The notes under the pieces are model-generated. The model did no database searches. It was not told the origin of the DNA and saw nothing but the letters and a program-made list of their open reading frames with translations. DNA of 64,000 nt, taken from the NCBI GenBank assembly GCA_905182755.1, contig CAJJCS010000007.1:1-64000 (forward strand), written 5' to 3'. Each line of letters starts with the position of its first letter. The first letter of the stretch is position 1. This DNA is from Aequorivita sp. HC6-5. GTDB taxonomy: Bacteria > Bacteroidota > Bacteroidia > Flavobacteriales > Flavobacteriaceae. Shown one piece after another: positions 27,270-36,971 of the stretch. The position numbers and the translations under genes were made by a program.

Positions 27270-27862
27270 GCTAAATAGCCATAAATGGCTATGATTGTTA
27301 ATACAAAATAAAGAATACTACTAAAGGTGTAGCCTTTGTAAAAATACAGCGGTACTGTAATGATGTCTCCTATAATCCAATATATCCAATTTTCAATTTT
27401 ACGTTTTGCCATGAGCCACATTCCTACAAAAAATATTCCTGTCGTTAATGTATCAAGATAGGATGTCCAGTGATTAAACTTATCAAAAACAGTATATACC
27501 AAAAACACAAAAACAACTGTCATAATGAAAATTCCTAAAGAAATTAAATGTTCCTTAGGGGATGTTTTACTGATGGGTGTTGCAGGAAGATCATCAACAT
27601 TACGTGTCCAGATATACCAACCATACAGGCTCATGATGAAATAATACCCATTAATCATCATATCACCCAACAAGCCCCATTTTAACAACAGATATACAAA
27701 AATAGCGGTGCAAATCATCCCTGTAGGAAACACCAATACATTGTTTTTTTTAGCATATACAACAGAGGTAATTGTAAAGAATGCCGCTACCAATTCTAAC
27801 ACAATATCTAGAGTATCGTAGCCAGAATATTGAGAAAAAAGAAAATCAAAAATTTGGCTCAT
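27230..27862 (-). CDS. PnuC/PnuT-type vitamin transporter
   Basis: A membrane protein of about 210 residues with seven to eight segments and the PnuC family signature (YAKKNNVLVFPTGMICTAIF, GWYIWTRN, NWIYWIIGDIITVPLYFYKG). PnuC imports nicotinamide riboside and the PnuT subfamily imports thiamine; the neighbouring thiamine-binding DUF77 protein and TPP-controlled receptor favour thiamine here. I choose the ATG at 27862 (MSQIFDF); a GTG at 27868 is possible. It overlaps the upstream DUF77 gene by about 17 bases and the downstream kinase gene by 40. Confidence 0.85.
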   Translation of the reverse strand: MSQIFDFLFSQYSGYDTLDIVLELVAAFFTITSVVYAKKNNVLVFPTGMICTAIFVYLLLKWGLLGDMMINGYYFIMSLYGWYIWTRNVDDLPATPISKTSPKEHLISLGIFIMTVVFVFLVYTVFDKFNHWTSYLDTLTTGIFFVGMWLMAKRKIENWIYWIIGDIITVPLYFYKGYTFSSILYFVLTIIAIYGYLAWKKNLNKIQAVA

Positions 27863-28106
27863 AGTCACTTCTGTCTGATTTTACGATTTTAATATACATT
27901 AAGCCACCTTCTACCGCTTGTAGAGCAACCTTAATTTCTTTTTGTAACATGCACATAACCTCATCATATCCTCCATACACTTGAGTACTCAATGGATTTT
28001 CTAAAACGGTAAGCCCAGATGCTCTTAGTTTTTTAATAAACGCTGTTATAGCGGGTTCATAAGAGTCTTGTAAAGGTGTAAAGGTAAGTTCTACTGAAAT
28101 ATGCAT
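27846..28106 (-). CDS. DUF77 (MTH1187/YkoF-like) thiamine-binding protein
   Basis: An 86-residue cytoplasmic protein of the MTH1187 family, MHISVELTFTPLQDSYEPAI at the N-terminus and VYGGYDEVMCML in the middle. Members bind thiamine and cluster with thiamine transport genes. It is the first gene of a five-gene run (DUF77, PnuT, kinase-like, DUF4301, arfB) with overlaps between the first three. No second riboswitch is visible in the 127 bases upstream; there is only a TATCTTTA box at 28126-28133. Confidence 0.82.
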   Translation of the reverse strand: MHISVELTFTPLQDSYEPAITAFIKKLRASGLTVLENPLSTQVYGGYDEVMCMLQKEIKVALQAVEGGLMYIKIVKSDRSDYEPNF

Positions 28107-28233
28107 GAGGTTTAGATTATTCTTGTAAAGATAGTATTTTGGTGTGGGGCATAAAAAAGAATAAAATCAAAAAAAGGTTTGATATGCTTGAATGTTGTTT
28201 CTAATAAATTGACAGTTACAACTATTAGATGCG

Positions 28234-28863
28234 TTAAGCAGTAATAGCATATACCAATGTAAATTCTTCAAATTCTTGGAAGTAGACATCGTAGGTTTCA
28301 CTCCTGTTTTCTGCGTATACTTTAGCAGAAGTGCCAGGGTCATCTAGCCTGAAATCTTCAACGAAAATATGTTCTAGAAAACTAACTCCAGGACGAGCAA
28401 AGCTTTTGTATACAGCCTCTTTTGTTCCCCAAACAATAGTAAGTTTACGTATAATCGCATCCTCATTTGCTAAGGTGCTATACTCGTCTAGGGTGGTAAA
28501 TTTATGAGCAATCTTTAAAATTTTAGGCCGCTGTTTTTCTATATCAATGCCCACGGGGTGGTCGCTAATGATAATAGCAGAAAAAGTATAGGAGTGCGTA
28601 ATTGAAATGTATTTTCCATCTGCAAGGTGAGGTTTGCCGTTTTGATCATAACTCAAATCAAAATCTGTATATCCAAAATAGGCTAAAAGGTGGCGAATAC
28701 TCATAAACCCGCGACGATGCAAATCGCTTTTCATGCCATCAACACGAGCTTGACAATGATCTGTTAGCTTAATATCTTTACTCAATACATCAAAGGACTC
28801 TTCTATCTTCCAAATCAGTAGCTTAGTGTTGGGATTAAATGTTATAGTTTTGTAAAGAGGCAT
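28234..28863 (-). CDS. 4'-phosphopantetheinyl transferase superfamily protein
   Basis: About 209 residues from the ATG at 28863 (MPLYKTITFN), preferred over the frame-opening start at 28920. It transfers phosphopantetheine from CoA to carrier proteins. The magnesium and CoA motifs are visible: GIDIEKQRPKI, and WGTKEAVYKSFARPG with the W-x-x-KEA-x-x-K pattern. Sfp-type by length. It is divergent from ahcY, as often seen in flavobacteria; the carrier protein served (fatty acid or secondary metabolism) is not clear. Confidence 0.87.
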   Translation of the reverse strand: MPLYKTITFNPNTKLLIWKIEESFDVLSKDIKLTDHCQARVDGMKSDLHRRGFMSIRHLLAYFGYTDFDLSYDQNGKPHLADGKYISITHSYTFSAIIISDHPVGIDIEKQRPKILKIAHKFTTLDEYSTLANEDAIIRKLTIVWGTKEAVYKSFARPGVSFLEHIFVEDFRLDDPGTSAKVYAENRSETYDVYFQEFEEFTLVYAITA

Positions 28864-28983
28864 TAGACTTTGATTGGTTTTGTGTATTTTTGCAGTCGAA
28901 ATTTTCAGTATAAATACCATTACAAAGTAGTAAATATATTAATAAGTTCTCTGCCTTGGTAGAGATAAAAAATTACATATTTT

Positions 28984-30294
<1,311 letters not shown>

Positions 30295-30331
30295 TTTGGA
30301 ATTATAATTTCCTCGGAAATTTTAAAACTCA

Positions 30332-30365
30332 AAACCCTTGCAGCTATTGTTACAAGGGTTTTTTT
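30332..30365 (+). terminator. ahcY terminator
   Basis: AAACCCTTG (30332-30340) pairs with CAAGGGTTT (30353-30361), followed by a T-run. It overlaps the last codons of the convergent gene ending at 30350. Confidence 0.85.
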
Positions 30366-30703
30366 ATGGGGCTGTGTTTTCTAAAAATGTAACTCATCCA
30401 TACCGGGTCATTCTCGCCAGATACAATGGCTTTTCTATCAACAAACTCCCAATTATTTTGATTCATATAATTAAGTAATTGCGAGGCACCTTTAAGATTT
30501 TCTATACCCTTGGCTGTAATTATTTTTCCTTCAAGAGAAGGCTGAGCTTCAACGCGGATGCGCTTTATTTTTCCTCGATTATTGGCTTTCTGGACCACTA
30601 TAACCTCTAAAAAATCATAGTATACATTTTGTTGGGCTTGAACCACACTGCCGGCTGTTAATAGTGTAGTTAAAATCGTAAGTAGCAAAATATGTGTTTT
30701 CAT
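30350..30703 (-). CDS. exported DUF4177-like protein of unknown function
   Basis: A 117-residue protein with a signal peptide (MKTHILLLTILTTLLTAGSVVQAQ, cleavage after about residue 23, so periplasmic). The mature part, with LLNYMNQNNWEFVDRKAI and YIFRK near the end, has the layout of DUF4177-type small domains (hydrophobic helix, NxWEFV strand). Function unknown. Its 3' end overlaps the ahcY terminator stem. Confidence 0.65.
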   Translation of the reverse strand: MKTHILLLTILTTLLTAGSVVQAQQNVYYDFLEVIVVQKANNRGKIKRIRVEAQPSLEGKIITAKGIENLKGASQLLNYMNQNNWEFVDRKAIVSGENDPVWMSYIFRKHSPIKKPL

Positions 30704-30762
30704 AAAAAGGTGTGTTTATGGGTCTAAGATAAAATTAATTCTCTTTAAAAAAAGCCGCTCAT

Positions 30763-30796
30763 AAAAAAAGCCTCAAATCATTAAATGATTTGAGGC
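30763..30796 (-). terminator. rplU-rpmA terminator
   Basis: A near-perfect 13-base stem (30770-30782 with 30784-30796), followed on the reverse strand by seven Ts (30763-30769). Confidence 0.88.
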
Positions 30797-30819
30797 TCTA
30801 TAGTAAGGTAGACTATCTA

Positions 30820-31083
30820 CTAAGCTTCTGCCACAGGGACGATGCTTACATATGATCTGTTGTCTTTCTTTTTAGTGAATTTCACTAAACCATCCACTCT
30901 TGCGTGAAGTGTGTGATCTTTTCCACCATATACATTCTCACCTGGGTGATGTGTATTCCCTCTTTGTCTTACGATGATGTTCCCTGCAATGGCAGCTTGT
31001 CCACCAAATATCTTAACGCCTAGACGTTTTGATTCTGATTCTCTACCATTTTTAGAACTACCAACTCCTTTTTTATGTGCCAT
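30820..31083 (-). CDS. rpmA: 50S ribosomal protein L27
   Basis: 87 residues, [20 protein letters not shown] at the N-terminus, the usual bL27 start with the short tail reaching toward the peptidyl transferase centre. No N-terminal extension of the Firmicutes type that would need proteolytic removal. Second gene of the rplU-rpmA operon, 19 bases after rplU. Confidence 0.97.
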   Translation of the reverse strand: MAHKKGVGSSKNGRESESKRLGVKIFGGQAAIAGNIIVRQRGNTHHPGENVYGGKDHTLHARVDGLVKFTKKKDNRSYVSIVPVAEA

Positions 31084-31102
31084 TTTCTCTTAGTTTTAAA
31101 GA

Positions 31103-31615
31103 TTAACTTAAAGCAGCTATTAATTCAGCTTTCTTCATAGAAGTATAGCCTGTAATACCTTTTTCTTTTGCCATTGCTTTTAATTCAGCAACAGTATTAG
31201 AAGAAATGTCATTTGATGCAGTTTCTTCTTTTTTTGCAGCAGGCTTTTCAGCTTTTGGAGCTGAAGGCGTTGCTTTTTTAGCAGGAGCCGCTTTTTTTGC
31301 TCCAGAGGCTACAATACTTTCAATTACAATTTGTGTAAGAGATTGTCTGTGACCATTCTTTACTCTGTATCCTTTTCTTCTTTTCTTCTTGAATACAATA
31401 ACTTTATCACCTTTAAGGTGCTTAATGATTTTTGCTCCTACTTGAGCTCCATCGATAGCCGGGGCGCCAACAGTAACTTTATCACCATCACTTAGCATTA
31501 ACACATTGTCGAAAGAAACTGATGCTCCTTCTTCTGCTGCTAAACGATGTACAAAGACTTTTTGATCTTTTGCAACTTTAAATTGCTGCCCTGCTATTTC
31601 TACAATTGCGAACAT
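31103..31615 (-). CDS. rplU: 50S ribosomal protein L21 with C-terminal extension
   Basis: Residues 1-102 are a standard bL21 (MFAIVEIAGQQFKVAKDQKV at the start, KKKRRKGYRVKNGHRQSLT near residue 77). After that comes a lysine/alanine/proline-rich linker and about 35 residues, NDISSNTVAELKAMAKEKG to the end, that look like a small SAP/HeH or Rho-N type helical domain. Total 170 residues against about 103 in E. coli. Such extensions occur in flavobacterial L21; function of the added domain is unknown. Confidence 0.95.
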   Translation of the reverse strand: MFAIVEIAGQQFKVAKDQKVFVHRLAAEEGASVSFDNVLMLSDGDKVTVGAPAIDGAQVGAKIIKHLKGDKVIVFKKKRRKGYRVKNGHRQSLTQIVIESIVASGAKKAAPAKKATPSAPKAEKPAAKKEETASNDISSNTVAELKAMAKEKGITGYTSMKKAELIAALS

Positions 31616-31667
31616 AGCGTTTCGTTTATTTATTAATTAATAATTCCGCTTCATTTTAAAGCGGTTG

Positions 31668-31697
31668 CAAATATAATTGTAATTCCTCTAAAAACAA
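31668..31697 (-). promoter_or_regulatory. rplU-rpmA promoter
   Basis: Perfect Bacteroidota promoter on the reverse strand: TTG (31695-31697), 19 bases, TATATTTG (31668-31675). The RNA would begin near 31661 with a hairpin CCGCTT/AAGCGG (about 31646-31664) in the 46-base leader. Confidence 0.82.
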
Positions 31698-31788
31698 ACA
31701 CTTTATTTGCTAAAATTTCACTGATAAAACTTACAAGACAATACAGTAGCAAAAAAATAATTTTTACTCTTTGGCTTGGGTCAATAAA

Positions 31789-32661
31789 TCATTTTTTATT
31801 GGTCATCAACACCCCTAATAAAATAAAGGCTGCAGCCCCTGCTTGAAATAAAGAAAAACGCTCTCCATCTAGTAGGCCCCATAAAAGCGCCATAACAGGA
31901 ATGGTATAGGTAACCGAGCTAGCAAATACCGGAGTGCTTACTTGCACCAGTTTATTGAACAGCACTTTTGCAACAGCAGTACCCACCAAAGCTAAAATAA
32001 GTAAGTACCCTAAAGAAACATGTAAAACCGTGTTGCCCACAAATTCTAGCCCAAAGAACCCAGAGTAAAGTAATACCAAAAAAGAAGGTACTAGTAAAAC
32101 AATAAAGTTTCCGGCAGCAATGGCCATTGCAGGCAAGTCTTGAAGATACTTTTTCAAAATATTTACATTTAAGGCATAACATACAGATGCGGCCAAGACC
32201 AAAGTACTATACCAATAATTTTGATTAGGATTTACATCTGCCCCACTCCATATAAGCAACAGGCTTCCAACAAGACCTATAATAACTCCAATTAATTGGT
32301 TGCGAGAAAACACAATCTTAAACAACACAGCTCCCAATATAAGGGTAACTATGGGTGTGGTTGAGTTTAAAATAGAAGCCACCGCGCTGTCAATCTGGGT
32401 TTCGGCAAAGGCAAACAAAAAAGCAGGTATAAAAGTCCCTAAAAAGGCAGAAATAACAATCCATTTCCACTGCTGTTTTTTAATTTTTTTTAAGTAGGAA
32501 AATCCAATAAGGAGCAAAAAAATAGCGGCAAAGAGAGTGCGCAGAGCACCTAATTGGAGGGGTGTTAGCCCTACTAGGGCTTTTTTAATTAAAATAAAAG
32601 AACTCCCCCAAACCACAGAGAGTACACTTAAATACAACCACTTTTTATCTACTATTTTCAT
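31789..32661 (-). CDS. EamA/DMT family transporter
   Basis: A 290-residue inner-membrane protein with ten segments arranged as two EamA repeats (first: VVWGSSFILIKKALVGLTPL and LGALRTLFAA; second: from about residue 150). Drug/metabolite transporter superfamily, typically exporting amino acids or metabolites; substrate unknown. Stands alone between rplU and gldD. Confidence 0.88.
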   Translation of the reverse strand: MKIVDKKWLYLSVLSVVWGSSFILIKKALVGLTPLQLGALRTLFAAIFLLLIGFSYLKKIKKQQWKWIVISAFLGTFIPAFLFAFAETQIDSAVASILNSTTPIVTLILGAVLFKIVFSRNQLIGVIIGLVGSLLLIWSGADVNPNQNYWYSTLVLAASVCYALNVNILKKYLQDLPAMAIAAGNFIVLLVPSFLVLLYSGFFGLEFVGNTVLHVSLGYLLILALVGTAVAKVLFNKLVQVSTPVFASSVTYTIPVMALLWGLLDGERFSLFQAGAAAFILLGVLMTNKK

Positions 32662-32734
32662 AACAAAGGCAAAGGTGGTGCTAAATATTGAGTTTTAGAT
32701 ATTTGAAAATTATAAAAAAAACCCAAAATAAGTC

Positions 32735-33286
32735 TTAATTCCACTCTAGGGTTTCCATAAGGTGCATGATGTCTTCACGTAAATAAACAACCGCTGGGTA
32801 GATAGAATCAAAATTTGGTTTGACATCAAAATACAGGGATCCTGAAACAAAGTTTTGAAGACTGTCTGTTAGGTAAAAATGAGATTGTGACGCCGCATCA
32901 CCATTAATACTGTAAAACACGCCATAGGTATTATGGTCTTTGTTTTCAAATATTTTTTCAGGGATGCTAATGGCTACTCTGTCGTGATTATAGGCCAGCT
33001 TTTGCGCATCATAGAGTAAAGAGTTTAGGTTGTTGTTGCGTACTTTTTGGTAGGTAATATACACGGCAGCATTCATGCTAGGATAACTTAGTCTAGTGCC
33101 GCAGTTTTTTGTTTTTATAACCCTGGCCAGTTTATTAACATCAAAATCATAGGCGCAATCTGTGTCCGCTTTTTTATAGACTGGCTCTGGATAGTCAAGA
33201 CGCAGTTTTGCATTTGGTTTAATTTGTACATCATCATTACATGCTATAACAAGCAAACAACATAAAAAGAGGATATAGTTTTTCAT
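32735..33286 (-). CDS. gldD: gliding motility lipoprotein GldD
   Basis: A 183-residue lipoprotein: signal MKNYILFLCCLLVIAC with the lipidated cysteine at residue 16, then the GldD domain (LRLDYPEPVYKK, YPSMNAAVYITYQ, SGSLYFDVKPNFDSIYPAV). GldD is needed for gliding and T9SS function in Flavobacterium johnsoniae. It immediately follows gldE (start 33286 equals gldE end), the conserved pair. Confidence 0.93.
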   Translation of the reverse strand: MKNYILFLCCLLVIACNDDVQIKPNAKLRLDYPEPVYKKADTDCAYDFDVNKLARVIKTKNCGTRLSYPSMNAAVYITYQKVRNNNLNSLLYDAQKLAYNHDRVAISIPEKIFENKDHNTYGVFYSINGDAASQSHFYLTDSLQNFVSGSLYFDVKPNFDSIYPAVVYLREDIMHLMETLEWN

Positions 33287-34612
33287 TAGGCTTTGGGAAG
33301 TATGGATAGTTTTATTTGTTTGATGCGTTTGTTTTCAAAGGCTTCAATAGTAAAAGCGTAGTTGTGATAGGTTAGCACTTCATTTTTTTTGGGGAAGCCT
33401 TTAGATATTTCAAGTAAAAATCCTGCCAAGGTTTCTGCTTCTCCTTTTTGATCTTCAAACACTGTAAAATCTTCAAGACCAATTACTTTGTAAAAATCTT
33501 TTAAAGGTGTCTTGCCTTCAAAAACATAATTATTTTCGTCTAGTTTAGAGAATATTAAATCTTCATCATCAAACTCATCACTAATCTCACCTACAATTTC
33601 TTCTATAATATCTTCAAGAGAAATAAGACCGCTTGTCCCTCCATACTCATCTACAACAATGGCCAAGTGCATTTTCATTTTCTTGAACTCATTGAGCAAA
33701 TCATCCAGTTTTTTGTTTTCTGGAACAAAATAAGGTGCCCTTATAAGGGTGTTCCAATCTAGGGTTTTAGCATCTATGTGAGGTATTAAATCTTTTACAT
33801 ATAAAATTCCTGATATGGTATCTACATTATCTTTATACACCGGAATACGCGAGTACCCGTTTTCTATAATTAAAGGCAGAATTTCATGATAGGGAAGGTC
33901 TTGGTTTAAGGCAAAAATATCCATCCTGTTTTTCATGACCTGTTTGGTGTCTGTAGTACCAAAAGTCACAATACCCTGGAGTATCTTTTGCTCTTCGGTA
34001 GTGGTTTCTTTTTGATCTGTAAGCTCTAATGCCTGTGATAGCTGGCCTACAGAAATGTTAGATTTTTGTTTTCCAAATTTCTCTTGAATAGAAATTGTAA
34101 TAGCCTGCATAGGGCTACTTAAAGGGGTGAATAACACATCCAACACCTTTAAAGGCAATGCCATAAAGGTTGCGAAACTAAGACTGTTTCTACTGGCATA
34201 AATCTTAGGTAAAATTTCGCCAAAAAGTAAAATCAAAAACGTAACCACACCAACCTCTACCACAAAGACGAATGTTAACACCAAAATACACTTGGTTTAA
34301 ACCCGCAAACCATACTTGTCCTAGACTATCAAAAAGAAGTACAATAGCTATGTTAAGAAAATTGTTGGCCACTAAAATTGTCGCCAATAATTTCTTAGGT
34401 TTTTCCAGTAATAAGGAAACTGTTTTTATTTTCCTAGAGGCCTTGCTTGTTGACTCTATTTCTAGATCTGCTGGTGTTAAAGAGAAAAACGCTACTTCTG
34501 CGCCAGAGATAAGGGCAGAGAATAAAAGGAGTATTAAAAGCACTGTAATACTTGCAATAAAAGGGCTGTCAATAAGCGCTAAAAAGAATAAACTGGGAGG
34601 TTCTATATCCAA
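33286..34612 (-). CDS. gldE: GldE, CBS-domain transporter-like protein, one frameshift
   Basis: A membrane protein of about 442 residues of the CorC/HlyC-DUF21 type linked to gliding motility. N-terminal DUF21 membrane domain (LLILLLFSALISGAEVAFFSL), a CBS pair (FALNQDLPYHEILPLIIENG onward), and a C-terminal CorC_HlyC domain (FEGKTPLKDFYKVIGLEDF). The frame breaks near 34268: VYFGVNIR must be joined to VFVVEVGVVTFLILLFGEIL, needing one base. The start is TTG at 34612 (LDIEPPSLFF); no ATG is available in frame upstream. Lies just after ssb and before gldD. Confidence 0.88.
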
Positions 34613-34633
34613 AATCGTTGGGTTGGTTACTAC

Positions 34634-35058
34634 TTAAAAGGGCGAGTCGTCCTCTTGTGTCTGAGGAGCTTGTTCAGGGGAGCCGCTGGAGCTGCTGGCT
34701 GCTGTGGCGCACTACCCTCTGCTTTGGGAGTTAAAAAGGTAAACTCTGTGCACTGTATTTCTGTGGAGTAGCGGTCCAATCCTTTTTCATCTTGCCACTT
34801 ACGGGTTTTAAGACGCCCTTCTATATACACCTTGTCCCCTTTTTTAAGATACTTTTCGCACACCTCTGCTGCCTTGTTGCGCACCACAATGTTGTGCCAC
34901 TCAGTATTATTAACACGCTCACCGGTAGTGCGGTTGGTATATGTTTCATTGGTTGCTAAAGGAAAACGACCAATGCTGTTTCCTCCTTCAAAATAATGCA
35001 TTTTTACTTCATCTCCTGTATGTCCTATCAACATTACTTTATTAATTGTGCCACTCAT
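34634..35058 (-). CDS. ssb: single-stranded DNA-binding protein, frameshift at the C-terminal tail
   Basis: SSB of about 141 residues: OB fold MSGTINKVMLIGHTGDEVKM, NNTEWHNIVVRNKAAEVCEKY, then a short linker. As given, the last 15 residues read basic and nonsensical (ending RPFK, stop at 34630). One more C in the run at 34677-34680 restores PEQAPQTQEDDSPF and a stop at 34634, the universal acidic tip used to dock DNA repair proteins. TAACTTTG at 35079-35086 may be its -7 box. Order mutY-ssb-gldE-gldD is conserved in flavobacteria. Confidence 0.93.
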
Positions 35059-35128
35059 TGTTATTTATTTTAAGTATACAAAGTTACTCTTTTAAATACC
35101 TATAATATATTAATAAAGCATATTTGAT

Positions 35129-36201
35129 TTAAAACCTCTCTAAACTCTGAAATAAAGTTACTTCATCAACACCGGCACCGCATATCTCTATACTTCATCG
35201 AATGGATCCCTTGAGGTAATTTCACTTTTAGTTTGAGCTATCCAAAACGCGTGTAGTAAATGTCTGGTGAGATAGCTTGTGTATCACAGACTTTTCTTGT
35301 ATACTTAGACAGATCAATATCGATTTGCTGTTATAATTTCAACACTTCGGCATTCTTGTAACTGCATTTGATCTACTTCTTCTTTGGGTTTCTACCAAGG
35401 GAAATTCATATAGATTGCTGCCAGATTCCTTTTTGGTGCGCTGTTGTAATATGGTTTGATGTTCCTGTGAGAGTATCTACAATATAATTAAAGTATCTGT
35501 TTCTTAACTTTTGTATTTCTTTCAGCTTCACGGAAGGTTTGCTACTTGCTTGTTTTTATAAGCATCAGCATTTATCATTGAAAAATACACTGCTGTACAG
35601 TCTAGGATTTTGAGGCACACAATAGCGAGCCCCAAACTCCATTAAAGCCTGATTATAGGTCCCTGGATCTGAGATGTCTATACAGCTGCTGAGCCAAGGC
35701 TTTAAAATCTTTTACTCCTTGGGTAGTGTTAATTGGAGTGGCAATTCCAAAAAGCCTTGACAGAACCCTATACACGTTGCCGTCTACAACGGCAGTGGGT
35801 TCATATCAAAACATATAGAGCCCTACGGCGCTTGCCGTGTAATCTCCAACTCCTTTTAGAATCTGAAGACCTTCATAGGAATCAGGAAACTCACCACTTA
35901 GCTCATTGGCTATATATTTGGCTGCAGTATGAAGGTTTCTTGCACGAGAATAATACCCTAGGCCTTGCCATAGTTTTAGCACCTTTTCTTGAGGCGCCTG
36001 GGCAAGTGATTTGACATCCGGAAAGGCGCTTGTAAATGCCAAATAGTAAGGGGTTCCTTGTGCCACCCTAGTTTGTTGCAAAATAATTTCAGATAACCAA
36101 ATAAAATAAGGGTCCTTGGTGCTTCTCCAGGGGAGATCCCGTTTATTGTCTAAGTACCAATCAATGAGATTTTTAACAAAAAAATCCAAAGTTTCTTTCA
36201 T
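35129..36201 (-). pseudogene. mutY: A/G-specific adenine glycosylase MutY, many single-base indels (probable sequencing errors)
   Basis: Removes adenine opposite 8-oxoguanine. The first 130 codons are clean: RDLPWRSTKDPYFIWLSEII, LQQTRV, QGLGYYSRARNLH and the helix-hairpin-helix LQILKGVGDYTASAVG. From 35815 down to 35129 the frame breaks repeatedly, but the protein can be followed: EPTAVVDGNVYRVLSRLFG, ISDPGTYNQALMEFGARYC, a C-x6-C-x2-C-x5-C iron-sulfur cluster motif recoverable near 35580-35640, YEFPLVET, then the C-terminal NUDIX-like domain (KLSHQ, TRFWIAQ). Total 1073 bases, about 357 residues, the family length. Without this reading, 35130-35800 would look like a gene-free stretch. Confidence 0.88.
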
Positions 36202-36205
36202 ATCA

Positions 36206-36213
36206 CAAAGGTA
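36206..36213 (-). promoter_or_regulatory. TACCTTTG box four bases before the mutY start
   Basis: Exact TAnnTTTG match on the reverse strand; four bases (TGAT) separate it from the ATG. Same spacing as the boxes before bioF, bioA and bioB. Confidence 0.5.
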
Positions 36214-36247
36214 GCTTTTATGTAATTATATTTTAATGCATTACGTT

Positions 36248-36279
36248 TTGATATATTGATTTTAAAATTCCTATATTTG
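36248..36279 (+). promoter_or_regulatory. HU gene promoter
   Basis: TTG (36248-36250), 21 bases, TATATTTG (36272-36279), a full Bacteroidota promoter with a predicted start near 36285 and a leader of about 37 bases. Confidence 0.82.
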
Positions 36280-36321
36280 CCGTCTTGAAAAATTGATTAC
36301 TTACATAAAAAAAAGAAACAC

Positions 36322-36612
36322 ATGACTAAAGCAGATATCGTAGCTAAGATTTCAGAGAAACTAGGAATGGAAAAAGGAGATGTTCAAGCTACTGTAGAGA
36401 CATTTATGAACGAGGTAAAAACTTCATTAGAAGGTGGAGACAATGTTTACCTTAGAGGTTTTGGAAGCTTTATTATCAAGACTAGAGCAGAAAAAACGGG
36501 TCGTAATATTTCAAAAAACACTACGATTAAAATACCAGCACACAACATTCCAGCCTTTAAGCCGGCAAAAGTATTTGTTGAGAGTGTAAAAACAAACGTT
36601 GAAGTAAAATAA
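36322..36612 (+). CDS. HU/IHF family DNA-binding protein
   Basis: A 96-residue histone-like protein: MTKADIVAKISEKLGMEKGD helical N-terminus, GGDNVYLRGFGSFIIKTRAEKTGRN beta arm start, and the intercalating proline region KIPAHNIPAFKPAKVF. Single bacterial HU length. Well-formed promoter upstream. The 29-residue basic gene follows after 42 bases and may be on the same RNA. Confidence 0.95.
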   Translation: MTKADIVAKISEKLGMEKGDVQATVETFMNEVKTSLEGGDNVYLRGFGSFIIKTRAEKTGRNISKNTTIKIPAHNIPAFKPAKVFVESVKTNVEVK

Positions 36613-36654
36613 TATTAATTGCCTTATTTTTAGGGCTCCATAAAACTATCAAAT

Positions 36655-36744
36655 ATGCCAAGTGGTAAAAAAAGAAAAAGACATAAGGTAGCTACGCACA
36701 AGCGTAAGAAGAGAAGACGCGCTAACCGTCACAAGAAAAAGTAG
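36655..36744 (+). CDS. 29-residue lysine/arginine-rich protein, ribosomal protein candidate
   Basis: A short frame, ATG at 36655 to TAG at 36742-36744. It begins MPSGKKRKRHKVATHKRK and ends RHKKK: about two thirds Lys/Arg/His, no acidic residue. The composition is that of very small ribosomal proteins (bL36, bTHX). It lies between HU and rng, ahead of a terminator whose stem overlaps its stop codon. A new small protein (bL38) was reported in the Flavobacterium johnsoniae ribosome as I recall; whether this is that protein I cannot check here. Confidence 0.75.
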   Translation: MPSGKKRKRHKVATHKRKKRRRANRHKKK

Positions 36745-36760
36745 TTATAAACTACTTTTT
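36736..36760 (+). terminator. terminator overlapping the stop of the 29-residue gene
   Basis: AAAAAGTAGTT (36736-36746) pairs with AACTACTTTTT (36750-36760) and a T-rich run follows. Confidence 0.8.
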
Positions 36761-36946
36761 TCTTTTAAGTACCTACGGGGTTTTCAATAATGTTCCGTAG
36801 TTAAGTTCTTTGAAAATGAAATACTAGTTGTATAAATTACCTTTTATTATACTAGCATTTCTCCGGGTTTTTACTGATATTTAATGAAAATTAGTTTCAG
36901 TATTACAAAAAACCTGTGACAATTATTGTTTAATCCATCTGTTGGA

Positions 36947-36971
36947 GGCAAACGGCAATAGTGCCCTTGCC
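36947..36971 (+). promoter_or_regulatory. hairpin in the rng leader
   Basis: GGCAA/TTGCC encloses GGCA/TGCC with a 4-base loop, 25 bases before the GTG start of rng. The rest of the 236-base space from 36761 holds a second short inverted repeat (CTACGG/CCGTAG, about 36773-36801) and no gene I can support. Confidence 0.35.

Noticed and set aside
28107-28233. A second TPP riboswitch before the DUF77-PnuT operon
   Set aside because: None of the GGGGTGC, GGCTGAGA or GAACCTGA blocks is present there.
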